From: a virus
Strand: one strand, 5' to 3'
DNA length: 30,316 bases
Virus record (IMG/VR): IMGVR_UViG_3300006999_000004
Coordinates: 1-30,316 of that record
Notes under the pieces: model-generated
Told to the model about the DNA's origin: nothing
Database searches by the model: none
Seen by the model: only the letters and a program-made list of their open reading frames with translations
Shown: in pieces, positions 1 to 5,527 of the stretch
How the letters are laid out: the number at the start of each line of letters is the position of its first letter
Position numbering within the stretch: position 1 is the first letter of the stretch
Position numbers and translations under genes: made by a program

Positions 1-171
1 GGTGGCTACCCACAGATCGGATCGCCGTGGATTGGCTACCCACAGATCGGCCTCTTGCAGATCGGCCTCTTGCAGATCGACCTCTTGCGGATCGACCTCT
101 TGCGGATCGGCTCGTCGCTCTGTTGTAAATTGTATTTCGCCGGTAAATCTGTTTAAAATGTTAAATTTCAT
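1..171 (-). CDS. Pentapeptide-repeat protein, N-terminal part
   Basis: Leftward gene whose C-terminus lies beyond the window edge; 57 residues are visible. It begins MKFNILNRFTGEIQFT, which resembles the usual opening of a common family of phage and bacterial pentapeptide-repeat proteins, and then continues with five-residue units of the type (A/V)D(L/P)QE and ADLWV/SDLWV. Pentapeptide repeats fold as a right-handed quadrilateral beta helix; some mimic DNA, but most have no known function. The start ATG has GGGGGAT about 5 bases upstream on the minus strand. The 15-bp DNA repeats are in register with the repeated peptide, so the repeat reflects unit duplication within this gene. The start and strand are well supported; the function is unknown. 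Confidence 0.7.
   Translation of the reverse strand, partial: MKFNILNRFTGEIQFTTERRADPQEVDPQEVDLQEADLQEADLWVANPRRSDLWVAT
3..110. repeat. 15-bp tandem repeats and an 18-bp direct repeat
   Basis: Four head-to-tail copies of a 15-bp unit (CCTCTTGCRGATCGR) run from 51 to 110. An 18-bp direct repeat (TGGCTACCCACAGATCGG) occurs at 3-20 and 33-50. The unit length is a multiple of three and encodes the pentapeptide repeats of the minus-strand gene, which explains the array without invoking a mobile element. Confidence 0.85.
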
Positions 172-192
172 TTTAATCCCCCTTTGTTGGTT

Positions 193-212
193 CCCCGGCC
201 TCCAGGCCGGGG
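193..212. other. Perfect GC-rich inverted repeat between leftward genes
   Basis: Two perfect 9-bp arms (CCCCGGCCT and AGGCCGGGG) flank a 2-base centre. It lies between the stop of the leftward gene at 222 and the start of the pentapeptide gene at 171. No T-run follows on either strand, so it is not a typical intrinsic terminator. It may act as an mRNA stabilising or processing hairpin, or as a protein-binding site. Confidence 0.6.
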
Positions 213-221
213 TGGTTAGGG

Positions 222-458
222 TTATTCATCATCGGTTGATAAAATATTATCAAGATTATCTTCTCCCCACCAAAAATCAGCGCCATCAAGCAAGCCGTTC
301 ATCGTGACTCGCTCCCAAATAGCAATGATTTCTTCAGGGGTAGGATCCTCCCAAATTTGCTGTTTTTCGCTGCTATCGTCTGTCAAGTTCCAGATCGCCT
401 CGGCAACTTCAATTGATGTATTCCGGCTTTCAGCCCATTTTTCTAAATTTTTTTCCAT
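222..458 (-). CDS. Small acidic phage protein of unknown function
   Basis: A 78-residue leftward protein, strongly acidic (for example TDDSSEKQQIWEDPTPEE) with many Trp residues and no membrane segment. The start is supported by GGGAGAAAGGAAATG on the minus strand. I do not recognise the family. It sits between a membrane micro-peptide (483-563) and the pentapeptide gene, all leftward and so probably one transcript divergent from the rest of the window. Small acidic proteins in such positions are sometimes DNA mimics or inhibitors of host enzymes, but nothing here shows that. Confidence 0.65.
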   Translation of the reverse strand: MEKNLEKWAESRNTSIEVAEAIWNLTDDSSEKQQIWEDPTPEEIIAIWERVTMNGLLDGADFWWGEDNLDNILSTDDE

Positions 459-482
459 TTCCTTTCTCCCTTTTTTTTAAAT

Positions 483-563
483 TTAAATTACTGCTATAGC
501 TATCATTATTGTTATAGCAAACCCTACTATTACCCCATTCAGAACCCGTTTTGCGCTCTCCAT
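483..563 (-). CDS. 26-residue membrane micro-protein
   Basis: A leftward ORF of 26 codons: a short basic N-terminus (MESAKRVLNG) followed by a hydrophobic stretch VIVGFAITIMIAIAV that could span a membrane. An AGGAGG ribosome binding site lies 6 bases before the ATG, stronger than chance would give. It is the first gene of the leftward group. A holin-like or membrane-regulator role is possible, but there is no motif to decide. Confidence 0.55.
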   Translation of the reverse strand: MESAKRVLNGVIVGFAITIMIAIAVI

Positions 564-610
564 TTTTTCCTCCTGTTTTTTAAGTTTCGTTTTATTAACT
601 CTTAGCCAAT

Positions 611-638
611 ATCTTACCAGATTTGATAGATTCCGCAA
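611..638 (-). promoter_or_regulatory. Possible leftward promoter
   Basis: On the minus strand a TTGCGG box (638-633) is followed after 16 bases by TAAGAT (616-611), with an extended TG one base before the -10. It would drive the 26-residue peptide and the genes to its left. The match is moderate (4 of 6 at -10, weak -35). Confidence 0.35.
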
Positions 639-953
639 CCCCAAAATGCATTTTTTTTATTTTTTTTATACTATACTAATTTAATATAGATTGCACTTTA
701 AGTGCGGAGTGTGAAGATTAAGCCGGGTCAACGTGAATCTATATCAATGTACTATAGATAAATAAGCTATAGTTTCAGCCGTCAATCTCAGGCCACTAAA
801 GAGCAAAATATAGTAAATAAATATAGATTAAATAACTATAGATTAAAATGGGGCCCGGGAAGGTTTTTATATTAAATAATAAATTGTAAATTTCAGCCAA
901 TAAAAGTATATCAACTTAATATAGATTATAAGATTGTATAGTAGTGGAGTATG

Positions 954-1067
954 TTTTATCAACCTTGCTTTTGTATTATGTTTTATTATGTTTGTGTATT
1001 TTATTTTATTATATTTTATCAACCTTGTGTTTTATCAACCTTGTGTTTTGTTTTATTATGTTTGTGT
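954..1067. repeat. T-rich compound direct repeats
   Basis: Two interleaved repeat types. TTTTATCAACCTTG occurs at 954-967, 1014-1027 and 1030-1043. TGTTTTATTATGTTTGTGT occurs at 979-997 and 1049-1067. One strand is almost all T with a little A and G, as in duplex-unwinding stretches next to origins. The repeats create long false reading frames of low-complexity sequence, which I do not call genes. Confidence 0.75.
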
Positions 1068-1093
1068 TATATATTATACTTATTTAATATATA

Positions 1094-1109
1094 TGTTCCA
1101 CGTGGAACG
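1094..1109. promoter_or_regulatory. parS-like centromere palindrome
   Basis: TGTTCCACGTGGAACG contains a perfect 14-bp palindrome, GTTCCACGTGGAAC. Chromosomal ParB proteins recognise parS, consensus TGTTNCACGTGNAACA; this site matches all but the last base. It lies directly after the T-rich repeats and 28 bp before an operator pair. No parA or parB gene is present in the window, so the site would be read by host ParB or by a gene elsewhere on the phage. One copy was found. Confidence 0.7.
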
Positions 1110-1191
1110 TACTGGCACACGCCATTCTATATCTATCTAATATAGATTAAATTACTATAGTTAAGAGTCAATTTAGCATTTTGTCGCTTTC

Positions 1192-1250
1192 CGCTGGCCC
1201 CAGTAACCAGCGCATACCCACTCAAGTGGATAACTTTATTTTATAAAGTT
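1192..1250. other. Cluster of three inverted repeats
   Basis: CGCTGG (1192-1197) pairs with CCAGCG (1207-1212) around a 9-base loop. CCACTCAAGTGG (1218-1229) is a near-palindrome. AACTTTAT (1232-1239) pairs with ATAAAGTT (1243-1250). They are close enough to form consecutive cruciforms or RNA hairpins. None has the T-tract of a terminator. Their place between the operator pairs and the G-rich array suggests a structural role in replication or transcription insulation. Confidence 0.45.
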
Positions 1251-1315
1251 TATCATTTCCGTTTAACCTATATTAATTCACTATAGATTAACTCGCTCTT
1301 TCACGCAGCATAAAA

Positions 1316-1395
1316 TAGGGGTATGAGCCTTCTAAAAGGGGATATGAGGTATAGTAGGGGGATAGAGACTATTCTAGGGGGCATAGGGGGTATAG
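1316..1395 (+). repeat. Five-copy G-rich iteron-like array
   Basis: Five direct copies of a motif close to (T/A)AGGGG(G)NATAG have G-runs starting at 1318, 1338, 1357, 1377 and 1386. The first four are spaced 19-20 bp, near two helical turns, so a bound protein would meet them on one face of the DNA. The array ends about 20 bp before the promoter of the ribbon-helix-helix gene. It could be iterons for an initiator, operators, or a G-quadruplex-prone stretch. Confidence 0.6.
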
Positions 1396-1411
1396 AAATT
1401 ATAAAATAAGG

Positions 1412-1439
1412 TTGATTTCTGGTTAAAATGTGTTATATT
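1412..1439 (+). promoter_or_regulatory. Promoter of the ribbon-helix-helix gene
   Basis: TTGATT (1412-1417), a 16-base spacer and TATATT (1434-1439) with an extended TG upstream of the -10. It reads towards the gene at 1528 after a leader of about 80 bases. The hexamers match host sigma-70 consensus at 4 and 5 of 6 positions. Confidence 0.6.
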
Positions 1440-1441
1440 GT

Positions 1442-1490
1442 AGTGAGTGGTGACTAAGCTCTCCGAGAGAGAAAAAAACCACAAATCACT
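1442..1490 (+). promoter_or_regulatory. Structured 5' leader
   Basis: AGTGAGTGGT (1442-1451) can pair with ACCAC (1478-1482) and TCACT (1486-1490), leaving a 3-base bulge, and encloses a hairpin CTCTC-C-GAGAG (1459-1469). The structure begins within a few bases of the expected transcription start and ends before the ribosome binding site, so it could stabilise the mRNA or regulate its translation. It matches no riboswitch class I know. Confidence 0.4.
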
Positions 1491-1527
1491 ATATATATCT
1501 TGGAATTATTGAAAAAGAGGAATATTT

Positions 1528-1833
1528 ATGAGAAAGGAAAATTGGCATGTAAGAGGGATAAATCAAGATACAGTAGACCAATTAAAGGAGGAAGCACGGG
1601 CAGCCAATATGTCTATAGGGCAATGGTTGGATTATTTGTACAATAACTACTACGAACAGGATGCAGTTAAAATTATTAGGTTGAAAATAAATGCAAAGAT
1701 TTTAGCTAAACTGCAAAAGAAAGCTAGGGGAAAGGAAATGTCTCTGGCTCATTATCTTAATTATTTAATGGAAGTTGATAAAAATTATGAGGAGAAGATA
1801 AAAAGATTAAAGAAAACCTTGGAGGATAGTTAA
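1528..1833 (+). CDS. Tandem ribbon-helix-helix DNA-binding protein
   Basis: A 101-residue protein with two successive ribbon-helix-helix (RHH) units. The first has a strand WHVRGI (6-11), helix 13-26 and a helix starting MSIGQWLDYLYN (28-39). The second repeats the pattern: strand IIRLKI (49-54), helix 55-69 and MSLAHYLNYLM (71-81). A basic coiled tail follows. RHH proteins (Arc, omega, ParG, CopG families) normally dimerise to form one DNA-binding unit; here one chain may supply both halves. It is the first rightward gene after the repeat-rich locus, so it is the obvious candidate to bind those sites and act as repressor or partition/copy-control factor. The fold is inferred from sequence pattern only. 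Confidence 0.65.
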   Translation: MRKENWHVRGINQDTVDQLKEEARAANMSIGQWLDYLYNNYYEQDAVKIIRLKINAKILAKLQKKARGKEMSLAHYLNYLMEVDKNYEEKIKRLKKTLEDS

Positions 1834-1931
1834 TGAGAAATTGTAAAGAAAAAAGGGATGTTGTTGGGGATTTGATTATTGCGTCAAATAAGGTTAAAGA
1901 TAGATTAAAGGAAATGCTATGGGGTTTATAG
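1833..1931 (+). CDS. 32-residue micro-protein
   Basis: A short ORF (MRNCKEKRDVVGDLIIAS...) whose ATG overlaps the stop of the previous gene and has GGAGG 7 bases upstream. It is amphipathic and basic, with no recognised motif. The coupled start and strong ribosome site support expression. Function unknown. Confidence 0.45.
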   Translation: MRNCKEKRDVVGDLIIASNKVKDRLKEMLWGL

Positions 1932-2080
1932 ATATTGTAATGTTTGTTTTTAGTGTAATTTTGGTTGTGTGGGTGATGGCTGTTTTAGTAGGTTTATTTT
2001 TGTTAGTCCGGCCTATTTTACAGAAGGATAGAGAAATTACCCAAATGGCTTTTAAGGCTGGGTTTAGAAAAGGAGATTAA
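1919..2080 (+). CDS. Single-pass membrane micro-protein
   Basis: A 53-residue protein with one long hydrophobic stretch (roughly residues 6-31, rich in V, L, F) followed by a charged tail ending FKAGFRKGD. It overlaps the end of the preceding ORF by 13 bases, and AGGA sits 7 bases before its ATG. The layout of a single membrane span with a short charged cytoplasmic tail fits many phage early membrane proteins. No family was recognised. Confidence 0.5.
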   Translation: MGFIDIVMFVFSVILVVWVMAVLVGLFLLVRPILQKDREITQMAFKAGFRKGD

Positions 2081-2084
2081 TGTT

Positions 2085-2264
2085 ATGTGGTATAAAATAA
2101 AAAATATTGAGGTTAATGAAGAAAAAGGATTCCGCTTTGGTGTAAGTGATGGTTACGTTCTAGTGCTAATAAAGACAGATGATAAAGAAACTTATCTAAC
2201 TAAAGAAGAGGCTTGGCAATTAGGGGATGCTCTTATGACTTGGAGTGAACAGATACCCTATTAA
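2085..2264 (+). CDS. Small hypothetical protein
   Basis: A 59-residue soluble protein (MWYKIKNIEVNEEKGFRFGV...) with a predicted beta-rich first half and a helical end (TKEEAWQLGDALMTWSEQI). AGGAGA lies 8 bases before the ATG, inside the end of the previous gene, indicating translational coupling. It resembles small phage proteins that carry one beta sheet and one helix; function unknown. Confidence 0.5.
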   Translation: MWYKIKNIEVNEEKGFRFGVSDGYVLVLIKTDDKETYLTKEEAWQLGDALMTWSEQIPY

Positions 2265-2274
2265 TAAAATTTTC

Positions 2275-2303
2275 TTGACTTATAGATCGAAGTATAGTAA
2301 ACT
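2275..2303 (+). promoter_or_regulatory. Promoter with operator-like spacer
   Basis: TTGACT (2275-2280), a 17-base spacer and TAAACT (2298-2303). The spacer itself holds two TATAG pentamers (2281-2285 and 2293-2297), the half-site found repeatedly in the 564-1527 locus, here 12 bp apart. A protein bound there would block RNA polymerase. It would drive the gene at 2335. Confidence 0.5.
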
Positions 2304-2334
2304 GTATTTAAAGCTCAGAATAAGGAGGTGAAAA

Positions 2335-2505
2335 ATGGCGGGGAGAATGAGTAAATGTATTTTACACAAATGGAACACAGAAAAAGATACTTCTTTTACC
2401 AAGTACCAAAGATGCTTAAAATGCGGTCAAAAAAGAATAATTCAAGGAATTGGCGGTTATCAGCCTATTGATAGAAGTTATTTAAAAAGGGAATCACATG
2501 AGTAA
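2335..2505 (+). CDS. Small CxxH/CxxC zinc-finger-like protein
   Basis: A 56-residue basic protein with C8-x2-H11 and C27-x2-C30, enough ligands for one zinc site. A strong AAGGAGG precedes the ATG. It is first behind the promoter at 2275-2303 and its end overlaps the next start by 8 bases. One of about nine cysteine-pair micro-proteins in this window. Function unknown; DNA, RNA or host-protein binding is plausible. Confidence 0.55.
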   Translation: MAGRMSKCILHKWNTEKDTSFTKYQRCLKCGQKRIIQGIGGYQPIDRSYLKRESHE

Positions 2506-2785
2506 ACCTTTTGATAAATTTAATTGGGGAGGGCGGGACGAATCTAAACCTAAAGAAGAATTTAAGCAATTTTTAAAGGATAATGAGGCTTACGATAGGT
2601 TCATAGATAATTTTTATTATCATTTACCTCCCGAAGTACAATCACTAGAAGGTTTTCTGGATGGTATGCCTAAGAATTTGTGGATATTAAATGCCTTTGT
2701 TTTAGGTAGTACATTTGAAGGTTTGGATTATTGGGCTTATATTAGTACAAAATGGCAACAAAAACTTGACAGCATAGGTCATTAA
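2498..2785 (+). CDS. Hypothetical early protein
   Basis: A 95-residue protein with acidic and aromatic character (FDKFNWGGRDE near the N-terminus; YDRFIDNFYYHLPPEVQ centrally). No membrane segment or known motif. Its ATG overlaps the end of the previous gene, implying coupling. Its 3' end carries the near-consensus promoter for the next gene. Confidence 0.6.
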   Translation: MSKPFDKFNWGGRDESKPKEEFKQFLKDNEAYDRFIDNFYYHLPPEVQSLEGFLDGMPKNLWILNAFVLGSTFEGLDYWAYISTKWQQKLDSIGH

Positions 2786-2794
2786 TGGTATAAT
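2766..2794 (+). promoter_or_regulatory. Consensus sigma-70 promoter
   Basis: TTGACA (2766-2771), 17-base spacer, TATAAT (2789-2794), with an extended TG one base before the -10. Both hexamers match consensus perfectly. The -35 lies inside the upstream coding sequence. It should be a very strong host-polymerase promoter driving the genes from 2819 through the CCA-adding enzyme and RlaP. Confidence 0.8.
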
Positions 2795-2818
2795 TAGTAA
2801 AAAATAAAGGAGGATGTT

Positions 2819-3091
2819 ATGGGTAAAAATGGCAGAGAAGTTGGTAAGATAAAGTTTGCCTTAGATTATGAAAATGGGACTATTAGAGAAAATTATAAGT
2901 ATTACAAAAATCAAGATGAACATATATTAATTAGGTATCTAGTTAGAGTTTTAGGAGGTCAGGGAACAGACAAATGGTGTACTTATTTTTATATAAAAGG
3001 GAAAGATATGACTATTAGGGAAGCTCTTGACGAGGCCGAACAAAGAATAGATAAAGATAGCTATATTTCTTTAATAGAAAAAGTTGATTAA
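2819..3091 (+). CDS. Hypothetical early protein
   Basis: A 90-residue soluble protein, first behind the consensus promoter, with AAAGGAGG 5 bases before the ATG, so probably made abundantly early. Alternating charged and aromatic residues (YENGTIRENYKYYKNQDEH) suggest a small mixed fold; the end (TIREALDEAEQRIDKDSYIS) looks helical. High expression and small size fit a host-takeover protein, but there is no homology I recognise. Confidence 0.6.
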   Translation: MGKNGREVGKIKFALDYENGTIRENYKYYKNQDEHILIRYLVRVLGGQGTDKWCTYFYIKGKDMTIREALDEAEQRIDKDSYISLIEKVD

Positions 3092-3115
3092 AGGGAGAGA
3101 AAATAGCGAAAAACA

Positions 3116-3313
3116 ATGGTTAGGTTTACTCTCGTTACTATATTTGTTATTGTATCAGGGTTGCCCCTTACTTTTGTTTGCCAATTTCTTCATAAAGAGG
3201 CTCTGAGGCAGGGATGTGAGAATAAGGGTGGTATGTGGATTAATTTGGAAGAAAAAGATTTTTGCCTTAAAGGTCTTAATCAATTAGAATTGGAAAAGAA
3301 ATGGAAGAAATAA
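3116..3313 (+). CDS. Small signal-anchored protein
   Basis: A 65-residue protein with an N-terminal hydrophobic segment (about residues 4-24) followed by a short domain with two cysteines (C34 and C51) that could form a disulfide outside the cytoplasm. Small phage membrane proteins of this shape (GCxxKGGxWxNxxxxxFCL) are common near early modules. No ribosome site lies at good distance (GGGAGAG is 17 bases upstream), so the exact start is uncertain. It overlaps the CCA-adding gene by 13 bases. Confidence 0.5.
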   Translation: MVRFTLVTIFVIVSGLPLTFVCQFLHKEALRQGCENKGGMWINLEEKDFCLKGLNQLELEKKWKK

Positions 3314-4608
3314 TAAATATATTATGCGATGAAGGGTTCTCTACCTTTATTGTCGGTGGGGCTGTTAGAGATATGCTTTTAGGCCAAAACCCTGAAGATA
3401 TAGATATTGCAACTAAAGCTACCCCTAATGATATTCAGAAGTTATTCTCAAATGTAAAGTTAGTGGGAGAATCTTTCGGGGTTGCTTTAGTAAATGGTGT
3501 AGAGGTGACTACGTTTAGGGCTGATAGACATTTTGGTATAGGAGACGAGAATTGTGTAGTAGATTTTGCCGATACTATAGAAGATGATCTTTCCAGGAGA
3601 GATTTTACTATAAATGCTATGGCCTTGTGCCACTTTTCGGGAGAGATAATTGATCCTTATAATGGTAAACAAGATTTACAAAATAGTTTAATTAAATTTG
3701 TCGGCAACCCTGAGCAGAGGATTTTGGAAGACCCTAATAGAATAATCAGGGCTTGTCGATTTCTAGCTAAGATTGATGGGGAATTTGAGTCTTACACTTT
3801 AAGTGCTTTGCAAGAATTTTCTTTTATGATCGAATCCGCCGTGGCCCCTGAGAGGGTAAGGAAGGAGATAATAAAAGCAATGGCGCTTCCTAATGCTTCA
3901 GCGTTCTTCTCAGCCCTTAAATTAATCGGGGCTTTAAGATATATTTTCCCCTCTTTGGATAAAACATGGAATTTAGATCACGGAAATTATCATAAAGAAA
4001 CTATTTATGACCATAATATGCTTGTAGGAGATAGTATAAGCCCTAAATTTCCACTTGTAAAACTGTCAGGTTATCTTCATGATGTAGGAAAGCCCGTGGC
4101 CGCAATCAAAAATAACTATAATAATTTTGCAAGACACGAAGTTGATTCCGAGGAATTAGCGAGAAAAGAATTGACTTTTATGAAATTCTCTAACTATGAA
4201 GTGGGCTATATATGTGGTCTTATTAGGTCGCACATGTATTCTTTTAATGATTTGAAGCCGAAAACGGCCAGAAAAATTCTAAGTAAAATAAACGATAGAG
4301 GAGTCAGCCTTAAATACTTGTTTAGACTAAAAATTGCTGATAGAAAGGGGAATTTAATGAAAAATCCCTTTACCTTTAGTGAAATTAGGGGTAAAATAGA
4401 GCAATTCCAAGTTGAAGAAGAAACCCCGTTTACAGTTAAAAGTCTAGCAGTAACCGGAGGGGACTTGATAAATCATTTTAATTTAACCCCTTCTCCTTTA
4501 GTCGGGGAAATACAAAGATACTTGTTAGAATATGTTATAGAGGAAGGGGGAAACGAGAGAGAAACCTTATTGAAAAAAGCGGAGGAATATTTATGTCAAG
4601 TAGATTAG
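3301..4608 (+). CDS. cca: CCA-adding tRNA nucleotidyltransferase
   Basis: A 435-residue class II nucleotidyltransferase with HD domain. The head domain has the signature VGGAVRDMLLG (18-28) and the metal-binding pair D33/D35 in PEDIDIAT; RRDFTINAMA (99-108) and DPNRIIRACRFLAK (144-157) are the other family motifs. An HD hydrolase-type domain follows (H238, H260-D261 in YLHDVGKP). The enzyme adds or repairs the 3' CCA end of tRNAs from CTP and ATP. Length and motif order match bacterial CCA enzymes, and the key residues look intact. The next gene, overlapping by 16 bases, is an RNA-repair nucleotidyltransferase and an RNA ligase follows 1.5 kb on, which points to tRNA repair. A poly(A) polymerase relative is the alternative. 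Confidence 0.85.
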   Translation: MEEIINILCDEGFSTFIVGGAVRDMLLGQNPEDIDIATKATPNDIQKLFSNVKLVGESFGVALVNGVEVTTFRADRHFGIGDENCVVDFADTIEDDLSRRDFTINAMALCHFSGEIIDPYNGKQDLQNSLIKFVGNPEQRILEDPNRIIRACRFLAKIDGEFESYTLSALQEFSFMIESAVAPERVRKEIIKAMALPNASAFFSALKLIGALRYIFPSLDKTWNLDHGNYHKETIYDHNMLVGDSISPKFPLVKLSGYLHDVGKPVAAIKNNYNNFARHEVDSEELARKELTFMKFSNYEVGYICGLIRSHMYSFNDLKPKTARKILSKINDRGVSLKYLFRLKIADRKGNLMKNPFTFSEIRGKIEQFQVEEETPFTVKSLAVTGGDLINHFNLTPSPLVGEIQRYLLEYVIEEGGNERETLLKKAEEYLCQVD

Positions 4609-5486
4609 AAAGAGTATATAGGCAAGGTCTGATTACCCCGCCTAAATTTTTAATATCAAATATGCACTATGAAGTACAGATGGGTTCTGTAGCTTACGGC
4701 GTTTCCAACGATAACTCTGACATGGATATTCATGGGTTTGCCATACCTCCTAAGCATATAGTGTTCCCTCACCATGATGGAGTTATTTTTGGCTTTGATA
4801 AGAATTATGAGAAATTTGACCAGTTTCAACAGCACCATATTAAGGACGATGATATAGAATACGATTTTTCTATTTATAATATAGTTAAATTTTTTAGATT
4901 GGTTAGTGATAATAACCCTAATATGTTGGATGCGTTATTTGTTCCTAGAAGGTGCGTTCTGTACTCTTCCGAGATAGGGGAAATGGTTAGAGAAAGAAGA
5001 AAAATATTCCTGCACAAAGGTTCTTTTCATAAACTTAAAGGTTATGCGTACAGTCAACTTCATAAGATGAAGACTAAGAAACCTGACCCCGGAAGTAAAC
5101 GGTATGAAGGTGTTAAGAAAATAGGCTATGATGTTAAATTTGCCTATCATATAGTAAGGCTGATTAATCAGGCCGAGCAGATATTGATGGAAGGAGATTT
5201 GGATTTAGAAAGAAGCAGAGAACAGCTTAAATCTATTAGGAGAGGAGATTGGACAAAAGAGCAAATAATTGACTATTTTGAAAGAAAGGAAAGACAATTG
5301 GAAGATTTGTATCATAAAAGCGATGCTGTGCCGCACAGCCCAAGTGAACAAAGAATTAAACAATTACTTGTAGACTGTTTGGAGCATCATTATGGTAACT
5401 TAAATAACTTAGTAAAAAAGAATGATAGCGTGTACGAAGAAGTGCTTAGAGAAATAGAAGGTATAATCTCTAAGACAATAAAATAA
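4593..5486 (+). CDS. rlaP: RlaP-type RNA-repair nucleotidyltransferase
   Basis: A 297-residue polymerase-beta-fold nucleotidyltransferase. The active-site signature GSVAYGVSNDNSDMDIHG (31-48) contains the GS pair and the two metal-binding aspartates D43 and D45, as in the family named RlaP (PF10127, RNA repair pathway DNA polymerase beta family). The rest is mostly helical. In bacteria such genes are found with RNA ligases and end-healing enzymes; the exact reaction is not settled. Here it overlaps the CCA-adding gene by 16 bases, with its ribosome site (GCGGAGG) inside that gene, so the two are co-translated. The catalytic residues are present. A general nucleotidyltransferase acting on another substrate remains possible. 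Confidence 0.7.
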   Translation: MSSRLERVYRQGLITPPKFLISNMHYEVQMGSVAYGVSNDNSDMDIHGFAIPPKHIVFPHHDGVIFGFDKNYEKFDQFQQHHIKDDDIEYDFSIYNIVKFFRLVSDNNPNMLDALFVPRRCVLYSSEIGEMVRERRKIFLHKGSFHKLKGYAYSQLHKMKTKKPDPGSKRYEGVKKIGYDVKFAYHIVRLINQAEQILMEGDLDLERSREQLKSIRRGDWTKEQIIDYFERKERQLEDLYHKSDAVPHSPSEQRIKQLLVDCLEHHYGNLNNLVKKNDSVYEEVLREIEGIISKTIK

Positions 5487-5489
5487 TTA

Positions 5490-5517
5490 TTGCATTTTAG
5501 TAATTTTATGGTATAAT
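5490..5517 (+). promoter_or_regulatory. Extended -10 promoter with very short leader
   Basis: TTGCAT (5490-5495), 16-base spacer, perfect TATAAT (5512-5517) with TG one base upstream. Initiation about 7 bases downstream would put the transcript start 4 bases before the ATG at 5528, giving a nearly leaderless first gene. It would also feed the RNA ligase gene. Confidence 0.7.
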
Positions 5518-5527
5518 AAGAGAAATA

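Larger units (their letters stand above)
681..1291. repeat. Dispersed TATAG operator-like sites
   Basis: The pentamer TATAG recurs within a common context, (A/C)TATAGATTAA. Pairs spaced exactly 15 bp start to start occur at 753/768, 822/837 and 1141/1156. Single or differently spaced copies are at 685, 809, 920, 937 and 1282, and inverted copies (ATCTATA at 737-743, CTATA at 1268-1272) face direct ones. The pair at 1138-1160 (TAATATAG-N7-TACTATAG) is repeated exactly, inverted, at 16470-16492 by the late promoter. The regular spacing and reuse at promoters suggest binding sites for a phage regulator. Confidence 0.75.
564..1527. other. Gene-free divergent control / origin-like locus
   Basis: About 960 bp without a credible gene, between leftward and rightward transcription units and much richer in A+T than its surroundings. 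In order it holds: a possible leftward promoter; an odd palindrome GCACTTTAAGTGC (693-705); repeated TATAG sites (681-1291); T-rich direct repeats (954-1067); a parS-like palindrome (1094-1109); three hairpin-forming inverted repeats (1192-1250); a five-copy G-rich repeat array (1316-1395); a rightward promoter (1412-1439); and a structured leader (1442-1490). This combination of AT-rich DNA, several distinct repeat families and a parS-like site is what one expects of a replication/partition or lysogeny-control region. No replication initiator gene is adjacent in the window. Confidence 0.6.

Noticed and set aside
2-307. Rightward 101-codon reading frame over the tandem repeats
   Set aside because: It is a repeat-driven frame (SASCR units). 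The opposite strand gives a recognisable pentapeptide-repeat start with a ribosome site, and the second half overlaps the good leftward gene at 222-458.
954-1043. True DnaA boxes
   Set aside because: TTATCAACC matches the consensus at only 7 of 9 positions; listed only as a possibility.
934-1145. Two overlapping hydrophobic reading frames
   Set aside because: They are products of the T-rich repeats, have no ribosome site, and run through the parS-like palindrome.
564-1527. CRISPR-like array
   Set aside because: Repeats are short, of several types and unevenly spaced; there are no spacer-length unique units between identical repeats.
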